Shown piece after piece: positions 21,303 through 31,673 of a stretch of 64,000 bases of DNA. Position 1 is the stretch's first letter. Every line of letters starts with the position of its first letter. The stretch comes from Cladopsammia gracilis. Lineage: Eukaryota > Cnidaria > Anthozoa > Scleractinia > Dendrophylliidae. Below the pieces are notes generated by a model, which was not told the DNA's origin, searched no databases, and saw only the letters and a list, made by a program, of their open reading frames with translations. The stretch is taken from positions 868,001-932,000 of the forward strand of contig JAJGOT010000113.1 of NCBI GenBank assembly GCA_022457155.1, given 5' to 3'. A program made the translations under genes and the position numbers.

Positions 21303-21310
21303 CTTTTATA
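21303..21310 (-). promoter_or_regulatory. TATA box, left arm, pointing outward
   Basis: On the minus strand TATAAAAG follows a GC-balanced 200-base segment and precedes CTCATTCATTCACTT, an initiator-like sequence about 35 bases on. Mirrored exactly at 26,566-26,573. This gives two divergent promoters facing the arm ends. Confidence 0.5.
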
Positions 21311-21726
21311 GAGGATGAGGTGGCGTCAGCTATCACGCAATATCGTTCCCTATCGTGCCTTCATCGTTCTTAACGTTCCTTTCCAGTCCTCACCCAGATT
21401 TTTTCAATCCTTAAAAAAGCGGCGAGTGAGTTTGTTTTTTGTTGTGTGTTAAACATTGCATTGTTTGTTTGGAAGAAGATCCCAGAACGGAGTGCGGACT
21501 AAAGCAGCTAACCGAGAAAGGTGGAAACACTGTTCAATTTAAAGGAAAAAAGCTGATGTAAGACAAACATTCTCACCACACCTACCAAAGAGACAAAGCC
21601 TTTGCCAATACTAGCGAGAGAGGAGATGGTCCCGTACAAACATTTGAAAACCTTGGTAGAATTACCTCTTGGCTCGACCTATACTGGCTATAGCGTGCAC
21701 TACGGGCAACAAAAACTTGTAAAGCT

Positions 21727-22885
21727 AGAAGGGTGGTTTACGTATTGGGAGTATTAGAGGGTATTTGGGTGGTTTAGGTATCAGGGGGTATTGGGGTGGT
21801 TTAGGCATTATGTGGTATAAGGGTGGATTAGGTTTTAGGAGATTAGGGGTATTAGTGTGGTTTTAGGGATTTTTAGGGGGTATTAGGGTGGTTTAGGTAT
21901 TAGGGGTTTTAGAGGTATTAGGCAGTATTTAGGTGGCTTAGGTATTATGGGGTATTAGGGTGGTTTAGGTTTTAGAAGATTAGGGGTATTAGTGCAGTTT
22001 TAGGGATTTTTAGGGGGTATTTGGGTGGTTTATGTATTAGGGGTTTTATACAGTAGGGTATTAGGTGGTATTTGGGTGGTTTAGGTATTAGGGGTATTAG
22101 GAGGTATTGGGAGGTTTTAGGGTAGTAGGGGTATTAGGGTGGTATAGCTTTTGGAGGTATTAGCAGGTATTAGGGTGGTTTAGGTAGGAGATTAGGGGTA
22201 TTAGTGTTGTTTTAGGGATTTTTAGGGGGTATTAGAGGTATTAGTGTGGTTTTAGAGGTATTAGTGTGTGGTTTTAGGGGTATTAGAGGTATTAGTGTGG
22301 TTTTAGGGGTTTTAGGGTGGTTTAGGTATTAGGGCTATTAGGACTATTGGTGGTATTAAGGTGGTTTAGGTATTAGGGGTATTAGTATTAGGTATTAGGG
22401 GGTATTAGGGTGGTTTACGTATTATGGGGTATTACGGTAGTTTAGGTTTTAGGAGATTAGGGGTATTAGGAGGTTTTTGGGGGTGTTAGGGTGTTTTGGG
22501 TGTTAGGGGTATTAATATTAGGTATTAGGGGGGTATTAGGGGGTTTTTGGTATTAGTGGATATTAGGGGTATTAGAGGTATTAGGAGGTATTTGGGTGGT
22601 TTAGATATTAGGGGTATTTGGGTGGTTTAGGTATTATGGGGTATTAGCCGGTGATTTAGGTTTTAGGAGATTAGGGGTATTAGTGTGGTTTTAGGAGTAT
22701 TAGTGGTATTAGTATTAGTTATTAGGGGTATTAGGAGGTTTTAGGGTATTAGTGGTATTAGGGTGGTTTAGGTATAAGGGTATTAGTGTTAGGTATTAGG
22801 AGGTATTAGAGGAATTTTGGTATTAGGGGTATTAGGAGGTTTAAGGGTGTTAGGGGTATTTGGGTGGTTTAGGTATTAGAGGGTA
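21727..22885. repeat. G-rich GGTATTAGGGTGGTTTAGGT minisatellite, left arm
   Basis: About 1.15 kb of degenerate 10-20-base units made of GGTATTAGG, GGTGGTTTAGG and GGGGTATTAGG. TTAGGG hexamers are frequent but not in phase, so it is telomere-like only in composition. The complement occupies 24,996-26,146. Confidence 0.9.
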
Positions 22886-23076
22886 AGGCTGGGCTGAGTC
22901 TCATTGATCAGCTCATGTCAATGGGCTCCTGCTCATGTTTAGTGTTTAAAAAAGGCATTTTAAAAACAATTTTTTTATGGCTCTTTCCTTTGTGTTACAA
23001 TGTTTAAATGTAAAAAAAAAACAATGAGCAATAAAATACCGGGTTTTGTTGTCATTTACAACCTTAATCATCCCAA

Positions 23077-24802
23077 TCGGGCCACCGGACCACTTATCGG
23101 GCCACCCATCGGGCCACAGGGCCACTTATCGGGCCACCATCGGGTCACTTATCGGACCACTCATCGGGCCACTTATCGGGCCACTCATCGGGCCATCGGG
23201 CCACCGGGTCACTCATCGGGCCACTCATCGGGCCACTTATCGGGCCACTTATCGGGCCACCAGCCCACTTATCGGGCCATCGGGCCACTCATCGGGCCAC
23301 TCACCGGGCCACTCATCGGGCCACTCATCGGGCCACTTATCGGGCCACTTATCGGGCCACCAGCCCACTTATCGGGCCATCGGGCCACTCATCGGGCCAC
23401 TCACCGGGCCACTCATCGGGCCACTCATCGGGCCACTCATCGGGCCACTCATCGGGCCACTCATCGGGCCACTCACCGGGCCACCGGGCCACTCATCGGG
23501 CCACTCATCGGGCCACTCATCGGGCCACTCATCGGGCCACTCACCGGGCCACTTATCGGGCCACTTATCGGGCCACCAGCCCACTTATCGGGCCATCGGG
23601 CCACTCATCGGGCCACTCACCGTGCCACTCATCGGGCCACTCATCGGGCCACTCATCGGGCCACTCATCGGGCCACTCATCGGGCCACTCACCGGGCCAC
23701 TTATCGGGCCACTTATCGGGCCACCAGCCCACTTATCGGGCCATCGGGCCATTCGTCGGGCCACTCACCGGGCCACTCATCGGGCCACTCATCGGGCCAC
23801 TCATCGGACCACTCATCGGGCCACTCATCGGGCCACTCACCGGGCCACTTATTGGGCCATCGGGCCACTCATCGGGCCACTTATCGGGCCACTCACCGGG
23901 CCACTCATCGGGCCACTCATCGGGCCACTCATCGGGCCACTTATTGGGCCATCGGGCCACTCATCGGGCCATCGGGCCACCGGGTCACTCATCGGGCCAC
24001 TCATCGGGCCACTCATCGGGCCACTTATTGGGCCATCGGGCCACTCATCGGGCCACCGGGCCACTTATCGGGCCATCGGGCCACACGATGGCCCGATAAG
24101 TGGCCCGATGGCCCGATGGCCCGATAAGTGGCCCGATAAGTGGCCCGATGAGTGGCCCGATGAGTGACCCGGTGGCCCGATGGCCCGATAAGTGGCCCGA
24201 TGGCCCAATAAGTGGCCCGATGAGTGGCCCGATGAGTGACCCGATGAGTGGCCCGGTGAGTGGCCCGATAAGTGGCCCGATGAGTGGCCCGATGGCCCAA
24301 TAAGTGGCCCGGTGGCCCGATAAGTGGCCCGATAAGTGGCCCGATGAGTGGCCCGATAAGTGGCCCGGTGGCCCGGTGAGTGGCCCGATGAGTGGCCCGA
24401 TGAGTGGCCCGATGAGTGGCCCGATGAGTGGCCCGATGAGTGGCCCGATGAGTGGCCCGATGAGTGGCCCGGTGAGTGGCCCGATGAGTGGCCCGATGGC
24501 CCGATAAGTGGGCTGGTGGCCCGATAAGTGGCCCGATAAGTGGCCCGATGAGTGGCCCGATGAGTGGCCCGGTGAGTGGCCCGATGAGTGGCCCGATGGC
24601 CCGATAAGTGGGCTGGTGGCCCGATAAGTGGCCCGATAAGTGGCCCGATGAGTGGCCCGATGAGTGACCCGGTGGCCCGATGGCCCGATGAGTGGCCCGA
24701 TAAGTGGCCCGATGAGTGGTCCGATAAGTGACCCGATGGTGGCCCGATAAGTGGCCCAGTGGCCCGATGGGTGGCCCGATAAGTGGTCCGGTGGCCCGAT
24801 TG
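23077..24802. repeat. 12-bp GGGCCACTCATC array meeting its mirror image
   Basis: From 23,077 the unit CGGGCCACTYAT repeats with occasional shorter CGGGCCAC and CGGGCCAT units. At 24,078-24,086 it turns into its own reverse complement (GATGAGTGGCCC), which continues to 24,802. The unit is a multiple of three with few stops, so long open frames (GHSSGHSS-, IGPLIGPL- or [12 protein letters not shown] peptides) appear on both strands; these are not genes. The left half is about 1.00 kb and the right half 0.72 kb. Confidence 0.95.
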
Positions 24803-24995
24803 GGATGATTAAGGTTGTAAATGACAACAAAACCCGGTATTTTATTGCTCATTGTTTTTTTTTTTACATTTAAACATTGTAACACAAAGGAAAGAGCCAT
24901 AAAAAAATTGTTTTTAAAATGCCTTTTTTAAACACTAAACATGAGCAGGAGCCCATTGACATGAGCTGATCAATGAGACTCAGCCCAGCCTTACC

Positions 24996-26146
24996 CTCTA
25001 ATACCTAAACCACCCAAATACCCCTAACACCCTTAAACCTCCTAATACCCCTAATACCAAAATTCCTCTAATACCTCCTAATACCTAACACTAATACCCT
25101 TATACCTAAACCACCCTAATACCACTAATACCCTAAAACCTCCTAATACCCCTAATAACTAATACTAATACCACTAATACTCCTAAAACCACACTAATAC
25201 CCCTAATCTCCTAAAACCTAAATCACCGGCTAATACCCCATAATACCTAAACCACCCAAATACCCCTAATATCTAAACCACCCAAATACCTCCTAATACC
25301 TCTAATACCCCTAATATCCACTAATACCAAAAACCCCCTAATACCCCCTAATACCTAATATTAATACCCCTAACACCCAAAACACCCTAACACCCCCAAA
25401 AACCTCCTAATACCCCTAATCTCCTAAAACCTAAACTACCGTAATACCCCATAATACGTAAACCACCCTAATACCCCCTAATACCTAATACTAATACCCC
25501 TAATACCTAAACCACCTTAATACCACCAATAGTCCTAATAGCCCTAATACCTAAACCACCCTAAAACCCCTAAAACCACACTAATACCTCTAATACCCCT
25601 AAAACCACACACTAATACCTCTAAAACCACACTAATACCTCTAATACCCCCTAAAAATCCCTAAAACAACACTAATACCCCTAATCTCCTACCTAAACCA
25701 CCCTAATACCTGCTAATACCTCCAAAAGCTATACCACCCTAATACCCCTACTACCCTAAAACCTCCCAATACCTCCTAATACCCCTAATACCTAAACCAC
25801 CCAAATACCACCTAATACCCTACTGTATAAAACCCCTAATACATAAACCACCCAAATACCCCCTAAAAATCCCTAAAACTGCACTAATACCCCTAATCTT
25901 CTAAAACCTAAACCACCCTAATACCCCATAATACCTAAGCCACCTAAATACTGCCTAATACCTCTAAAACCCCTAATACCTAAACCACCCTAATACCCCC
26001 TAAAAATCCCTAAAACCACACTAATACCCCTAATCTCCTAAAACCTAATCCACCCTTATACCACATAATGCCTAAACCACCCCAATACCCCCTGATACCT
26101 AAACCACCCAAATACCCTCTAATACTCCCAATACGTAAACCACCCT
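24996..26146. repeat. C-rich CCTAATACC minisatellite, right arm
   Basis: Reverse complement of the array at 21,727-22,885. Confidence 0.9.
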
Positions 26147-26565
26147 TCTAGCTTTACAAGTTTTTGTTGCCCGTAGTGCACGCTATAGCCAGTATAGGTC
26201 GAGCCAAGAGGTAATTCTACCAAGGTTTTCAAATGTTTGTACGGGACCATCTCCTCTCTCGCTAGTATTGGCAAAGGCTTTGTCTCTTTGGTAGGTGTGG
26301 TGAGAATGTTTGTCTTACATCAGCTTTTTTCCTTTAAATTGAACAGTGTTTCCACCTTTCTCGGTTAGCTGCTTTAGTCCGCACTCCGTTCTGGGATCTT
26401 CTTCCAAACAAACAATGCAATGTTTAACACACAACAAAAAACAAACTCACTCGCCGCTTTTTTAAGGATTGAAAAAATCTGGGTGAGGACTGGAAAGGAA
26501 CGTTAAGAACGATGAAGGCACGATAGGGAACGATATTGCGTGATAGCTGACGCCACCTCATCCTC

Positions 26566-26573
26566 TATAAAAG
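26566..26573 (+). promoter_or_regulatory. TATA box, right arm, pointing outward
   Basis: TATAAAAG followed after about 35 bases by CTCATTCATTCACTTACAATG. The ATG opens a frame of only 14 codons (MQSQTSCSARRKKK), with a donor-like GATGTAAGATT directly behind its stop. Confidence 0.5.
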
Positions 26574-26809
26574 AAACCCTCCCACTGTCGTTCTTCTCTC
26601 ATTCATTCACTTACAATGCAAAGCCAGACAAGTTGCTCGGCAAGAAGAAAGAAGAAATGAGATGTAAGATTATTGCAAAAACTTACTTGGGACAAGAAAA
26701 TTTAATTCAAACTCTTTTATCGGCGTGGTCTGGAACCGAGTGATGGCGTAAGTCGGGTTTTTCTAGGAAAACACTGTTCTGAGAAATACATGAAAGATTT
26801 TTTCACGGT

Positions 26810-27106
26810 ATGAAACAAAGATGGTTCATCGCTAAAAAGTCGGACAACTCTCTTCGTGGAAGGTTTAAGAGAGGTGGCTTTGGAAAAAGGACATCCTTTT
26901 CGGCGAAAGAAAGGGAATTTTTTTTCACTGCAAAATCCTTCCACGGGTTCGTAGTTTGTTTGATTGTCTTTGCTCGATTCGTCATGCGACGACAATTTGC
27001 TTTGTTAAAAATAAGCTTACTTTCACGTTTCTCCTTTCAAACGAGTTTTCTGCGAGCATTGAAGTCAAACTATCTTTTTCCTTTTTTCATTCACGGATTG
27101 TCCTGA
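26810..27106 (+). CDS. Small ORF (98 codons), right arm
   Basis: Mirror copy of 20,770-21,066 with identical conceptual product; see that entry. It lies about 240 bases downstream of the TATA box on the same strand. Confidence 0.25.
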   Translation: MKQRWFIAKKSDNSLRGRFKRGGFGKRTSFSAKEREFFFTAKSFHGFVVCLIVFARFVMRRQFALLKISLLSRFSFQTSFLRALKSNYLFPFFIHGLS

Positions 27107-27141
27107 GAGGTGAGTCAAGCTGATTTTCGCTCTAACATGCG

Positions 27142-27297
27142 ATGGAATTGAAAGAGAAAGAGAACCTGATTTACGGCACGTCTTCGAGGAATATGTCTGC
27201 CTTTGAATTGTTTGCCCTGAAGTTTTTTATGCGGTCTAATCACCAAGTGATTGCTTGTATTATTTTCTGCATAAAGAATTATTCAGCGCTCGAGTGA
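27142..27297 (+). CDS. Small ORF, right arm
   Basis: Mirror copy of 20,579-20,734. Confidence 0.2.
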   Translation: MELKEKENLIYGTSSRNMSAFELFALKFFMRSNHQVIACIIFCIKNYSALE

Positions 27298-27472
27298 AAC
27301 AAAGATGGTTCATCGCTAAAAAATCAGACAACTCTCTTTGTGGAAGGTTTTCGGCGGAGGAAAGGGATTTTTTCTTCGCAGGTTCGTAGTTTCAGGTAGT
27401 TTGTTTATTTGTCTTTGCTCGATTCGTCATGCGACGAAAATTTGTTCTGTTAAAAATACTTAGCTTTCATCC

Positions 27473-27628
27473 ATGAAAATGTTTTCCAGAGAATGGCAAG
27501 GAGTTGACTGCGTTTCACGACACGTTGCTCGTTACGCTGATTTGCAAGAACATCTTGAAACTCATGTCAAAAGTTTTGCCCGAACCCCAATCGGAAAGTT
27601 ACTCAAGAAAAGAAGAAGAAAACGTTAA
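27473..27628 (+). CDS. Small ORF with basic tail, right arm
   Basis: Mirror copy of 20,248-20,403. An acceptor-like TTGTTCTGTTAAAAATACTT AG precedes the ATG by 10 bases, so it could be an exon of a transcript from the TATA box. Confidence 0.25.
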   Translation: MKMFSREWQGVDCVSRHVARYADLQEHLETHVKSFARTPIGKLLKKRRRKR

Positions 27629-27770
27629 CCTTTGTAATTCTTCTCGTTATGAAGTGGTTTTCATTAAAACTTGTTGTGAACTTTGAATCCTTGTGTGGGC
27701 TTCTTTTCTTTCCATGCTGGAGGGATAGGGGCTTTTGACTCGACTTCCTCAATTCATTCCCCGGGAGGAC

Positions 27771-27900
27771 TTGCGGAGGGATCCTCTTGCCGAAGGATAC
27801 TCTTGCGGGGGGATACTCTTGCGGAGGAATCGTCTCATGCGGGGGGATACTTTTGCGGGGGGGATACTCTTGCGGGGGGATACTCTTGCGGGGGGGGATA
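27771..27900. repeat. GGGGGGATACTCTTGC minisatellite, right arm
   Basis: Complement of the array at 19,993-20,105, with about one additional unit. Confidence 0.85.
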
Positions 27901-27959
27901 ACTGTGACGTCATCAGAATGGAATGTGAAGGGATATGACCAGTTTGACTGGGATTCCAT

Positions 27960-28540
27960 GGGAAAAAAATTCACCCCCAAAAAAAAATTAAAAAAAATTA
28001 AAAAATTTGAAAAAGATATGCAAAAAAAAAAATTCAAAAAAAAAATTCAAAAAAAAATATTCAAAAAAATTATTCAAAAAAAATTATTCTAAAAACAATT
28101 CTAGTCAAAATCCCCTATTGGGTGTGGTTAGGGAAATTTGACTATTCCCCAAAAAATTTGAAAAAAAAAAATCGAAAAATTTCTTGAAAAAATTCGATGC
28201 TCAAAATCACCTATATTACTCAAAAATTGAAAAAAAAATTCAAGAAAATTTGAAAAAAAAATGACAAAAAATTGAAAAAATAATTCTAGTCAAAATTCAC
28301 TATATAAAAACATTCTAGTCAAAATCCCCTATTGGGCGTGGTTAGGGAAATTTGACTATGCCCCAAAAAATTTGAAAAAAAATCGAAAATTTTTTTGAAA
28401 AAATTCGATACTCAAAATCACCTATATTACTCAAAAATTGAAAAAAATTCCAAAAAAAAAGTCGAAAAAAATTCAAAAATAAATTCTAGTCAAATCCCCT
28501 ATATAAAATTCAGATTTTTTACTTTTGAAAACTTGCTTTT
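27960..28540. repeat. A-rich subrepeats, right arm
   Basis: Complement of 19,330-19,925; homopolymer lengths differ slightly between arms. Confidence 0.8.
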
Positions 28541-28660
28541 TAAACTCATTAAACTTGTTTGAACTTTGAATACTTGTGTGGGCTCCTTGTTTCACCCCTG
28601 GGGGATTTTTCAAGAACCATGGGGGCTTGAAGCCGAGGGGGCTTCCGACCAGGGGATCAA

Positions 28661-28710
28661 TGACGTCATCTTAGGCGGACTTTGGACTCTCCCTCGCTTT
28701 GATGACGTCA
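28661..28710. promoter_or_regulatory. Paired TGACGTCA sites, right arm outer domain
   Basis: TGACGTCA at 28,661-28,668 and 28,703-28,710; the third is at 27,905-27,912. Mirror of the left arm. Confidence 0.45.
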
Positions 28711-28810
28711 TATTGGGGATTTTGACTATTCCTCCAATCAAGGGAGTGCCACGCCCAAACCATTGGGACTTTTGACTATGTCCCCGGTAGCCATGTATAA
28801 CTACTGCCGG

Positions 28811-29260
28811 TCTTCCAAATGGTCGCCACTATAGGTTTTTTTTCAGAGGCTCATTTCCGCCGGAAATTCCTTCGAACGCGTCTCCATAATCTGTGATTAC
28901 TGCTAGTATAACTATATAAACTGCTAACCTTAAAAGCAACCTTCTGAGCTATAGTCCCCAGAGCTCCTTTGTCCTCGTGTTCAGACTCCGGCGGCTACGA
29001 GGGCCAGGCCTGGGGACGAGAATGAAAGAAAAACTGACAGCTGCAGCTGCAGCTTTCGATTTCATGAACAGGAAATGTCTTCTGGATTTTAAATCCAAGT
29101 AAACTTGCGACAGGGATTCGTGAAAAACGCTAAATCGCTGAAATTGAATACCGAAGGAGTCATTTTTGAAAGGCTTTTGTTGCATATTTACAACAACACT
29201 GAGGCCGGAAGTGTGGTAAGCTATAAAGCCATGTAAATGGCTGCTATACACTTTATTATA
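28811..29260. other. Right flank of the palindrome, non-coding
   Basis: Contains CCTGGGGACGAGAATG, which resembles CTCTGGGGACGAGAATG near 14,990, a dispersed repeat word. No gene seen. Confidence 0.4.
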
Positions 29261-29678
29261 AAGGTCGGCGCACAGGAGGCGACTGGTCGCTTTCGTGTGA
29301 ACTACTCGTTTTCAGCAAAGCATCTAGTCTCAGCCACCAAAATTTGGTCGCGGCGACTGGTTGCAGAAATTCAAACTGGTTTAAATTGGAGCGACTGGTC
29401 GCGACGAACAGTCGCGGCAATTTTTTTTATAAACTCCTCGCAAAACTAGTCGCTGCCACCAATGTAACATTTTAACAAATCAAAGGCCAATTCAAACTAT
29501 TCCTGCAACTAGTCGCCTTGTGTGTACTTCTCGTGAGACTCGCGCCGACCAAATAAAATAAAACCCAATACAAAAAGCAAATCAATCGCTATAACCAGTC
29601 TGTTCGCCTAAACAACAACAGGCGACTTGGTCGCCGTGACTTCGCCGCGACTTCAATCACCTCGTTTGTGCCGACCTT
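29261..29678. mobile_element. MITE with AAGGTCGGCGCACA ends
   Basis: Left end AAGGTCGGCGCACA and right end TTTGTGCCGACCTT are imperfect complements. The inside is rich in GGCGACTGGTCGC-type words in both orientations. 418 bp, no ORF of note. Confidence 0.65.
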
Positions 29679-30239
29679 AAATTCGTGGAGTTAATACTGT
29701 TACTACAATGCTTTTTGGTAAAAGTTTAATGTCTGCGTGAAAAACTACTTATCATCCAAGAGAAAATGGAGCATTAACTAGGCAAAACTAAAGTAATACA
29801 ATGCGTTATTAATGAGATGAAAATGAGGCTTTAATCTCTTTAAAAAATATTGGTCTTCCTTTGGGTAGCATGTGTCTACTGTTGCCTATTTTTTGGATAC
29901 AATTTTTAGTCTTTTGAGATAAAAATAAACTGGTTAACTCCTTAATGTCACACCTTTCAGTTTTAGCAAAGTGTTTAAGTGCACTCGCAGTGAACATAAT
30001 AATCATTTATGGCAAAGCTATCTGTGAGTTAGTGATTAAATTTTGTTATCGATCCTTATCGAAATGAAATTGAAAACCAGTATGTTTCAGATAGCCTAAC
30101 AGCGTACGCGTGGACAGTTAACTAGAATAAATATTCGGACTGCTGAAATAGTATACAAATGTGCCTAAAATGCAAACTTCGTACACAAGGGAGACTGCGA
30201 CGTCATGGTGTTTTAATAACCTAAAAATAACACTGACAC
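29679..30239. other. Non-coding stretch
   Basis: AT-rich, nothing recognised. Confidence 0.35.
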
Positions 30240-30850
30240 TGCAAATTTATGCACTACCTGTTGTGTTTAATGGAGTATGGGGGTGGCTATCAACTAGCAT
30301 CCGATCCGTTTGATGGACGATTCAGCTGTCTGACTTGATATTTGCTGCTATTTTTCTCCATTTTCTTTTATCTGTGTCCAAGAAACCAACTTGATATCGA
30401 TTGATAGGTTTATTACAATACAATTTAGCTCCATAATTGTGGACTGTTTAACAATTTGGTATAAATTGATTCTTTTCAAATTTTCCTTTGATTCAAACCA
30501 TTTTTTCAAGTCCTTTATTTTCTATTTAATGACCAAGTTACATATGGAAACATTTCGTATGCAACATTCACAAATTAATGTATTTTCGTTATTTTTAATG
30601 GATTAGTTTGCTTTTGTTTCTTGGAATGGAGGGAAAGTCCCGGATTTATCAAGTGTGACTATACAATTGAGAAGACGCGTTGTGGTAAATATTTCAATTT
30701 CGTGTAGCTTTTAATTTACTAGTTTACTATAGGAGTTTATGGAAAATGTCGTACGAACTACGATGGGAAATATCTACCAAATGGTGACAAGATAGATCAT
30801 TTGTGTTTTTTCTGAAGGCTGGTTCTGCGTTACTTAAAACTACAGCCATG
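30240..30850 (+). repeat. Diverged duplicate segment R1 with exon-like core
   Basis: Similar, in the same orientation, to 44,800-44,937 plus 46,522-47,065 (R2). Shared words include TAATGGAG(T/C)ATGGGG, GATTCAGCTG, ATATGGAAACATTTCGTATG and AGGAGT. R1 lacks the transposon that splits R2 and so shows the related empty site. At 30,632-30,684 it contains the 53-nt segment described under the R2 exon; here the acceptor reads GAG rather than CAG. Confidence 0.7.
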
Positions 30851-31440
30851 CAAAACGTCTGCAAATAACTTGTCATTTGACTTCAGTCAAACCGTTACAC
30901 AGCTGTTATCACTTTTCAGTAAGGTCACGTTTCTTTTGTGTAATTTCATTGCCAGCTTCACTCAGATGGCTTGTTACTCGTGGCGAAGCACACGAGTTGT
31001 AAATCCGGCGTTGACTTTTCTTGGTTTTTTTCGTGTCACATTAGCGCATGCAAATTTATGCACGCATATTGAAGTCTACATCGACGACTATATGGCTTTC
31101 GGCCATGAAATACATACCGTAAAATCTCTCCGTGTGTGTACTCGAGAAGCAAGATAAAGAACTACTGCGTACAACTGCACACTTTCAAGACAATTCAAGG
31201 CGTTCATGGATGGATAGGACCGTTTGATATTGTGTTCGCCGCTTATTCCTGTGGGATTTTTGCTCTGGCAAGTTCTGTGTTTTATATATTAAACTTGCCA
31301 TTTGCTTAGCGATCGAGCTCCGGGTCGAGCTTAAGTGTCAGCGACTGAATCTAGTGAATGCAGTGTAGTCTTACTTTTAAACCCGGGTATACGTGAAAGC
31401 ATGATGAACAGGTTATCGGCAAGGGTGTTTAAATAAAATT
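30851..31440. other. Non-coding stretch
   Basis: One 95-codon frame at 30,870-31,157 without motifs; nothing else. Confidence 0.35.
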
Positions 31441-31485
31441 CACTCTCTCACTCACTCACTCACTCACTCACTCACTCACTCACTC
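31441..31485. repeat. (ACTC)n microsatellite
   Basis: About ten units of ACTC. The following CGCTCCTTCCATCAGCTGTA AACTTAGT also occurs, complemented, near 13,160-13,190 beside the SINE there. Confidence 0.9.
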
Positions 31486-31646
31486 GCTCCTTCCATCAGC
31501 TGTAAACTTAGTGGTGAGCAAATGCTTTGTTACAAACACGTTTCGTAACTGGAATTCAACGTGAATCCAACGATAACAATAGTTAATTTGATGTAAACGA
31601 ATATAGACAACAATAAGCATACAGATGTTTCGCATTTGGAGTTTTT

Positions 31647-31673
31647 CATCATCATCATCATCATCATCATCAT
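31647..31673 (-). repeat. (TGA)n LINE tail
   Basis: About nine TGA units on the minus strand mark the 3' end of the LINE. Plus-strand (ATC)n frames giving Asp or Met runs on the complement are artefacts. Confidence 0.8.

Larger units (their letters stand above)
19082..28810. repeat. Giant inverted repeat (9.7-kb palindrome)
   Basis: The sequence from 19,082 (CCGGAGTAGTTATACATGGC) to 24,077 is repeated in reverse complement from 24,087 to 28,810 (ending GCCATGTATAACTACTGCCGG). Arms are 4,996 and 4,724 bases with a 9-base spacer. Outside tandem repeats the arms differ only at rare bases (for example one in CCAGAT/CCACGCCG near 21,150 and 26,730), and several conceptual frames are identical. 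The 0.28-kb length difference lies mainly in the 12-bp array. The flanks differ (hAT remains on the left, a diverged repeat on the right) and I found no clear target duplication. The structure resembles foldback or sea-urchin TU elements with multi-domain arms. An inverted duplication or assembly fold-back remains possible. Confidence 0.9.

Noticed and set aside
23077..24802. CRISPR-like array
   Set aside because: Units are contiguous with no unique spacers, and the genome is eukaryotic.
23000..24900. Open frames of 260-375 codons across the 12-bp array on both strands
   Set aside because: They follow from a repeat unit divisible by three without stops. The same DNA is open in several frames at once and no non-repeat domain is attached.
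27603..28037. 144-codon minus-strand frame in the right arm
   Set aside because: Runs through the C-rich minisatellite and A-rich repeats; low complexity, and broken in the left arm by indels.
19082..28810. Dismissing the palindrome as a pure read fold-back artefact
   Set aside because: The arms differ by base changes and by repeat number in three separate arrays, which a simple fold-back of one molecule would not produce. The possibility is not excluded and is listed for checking.
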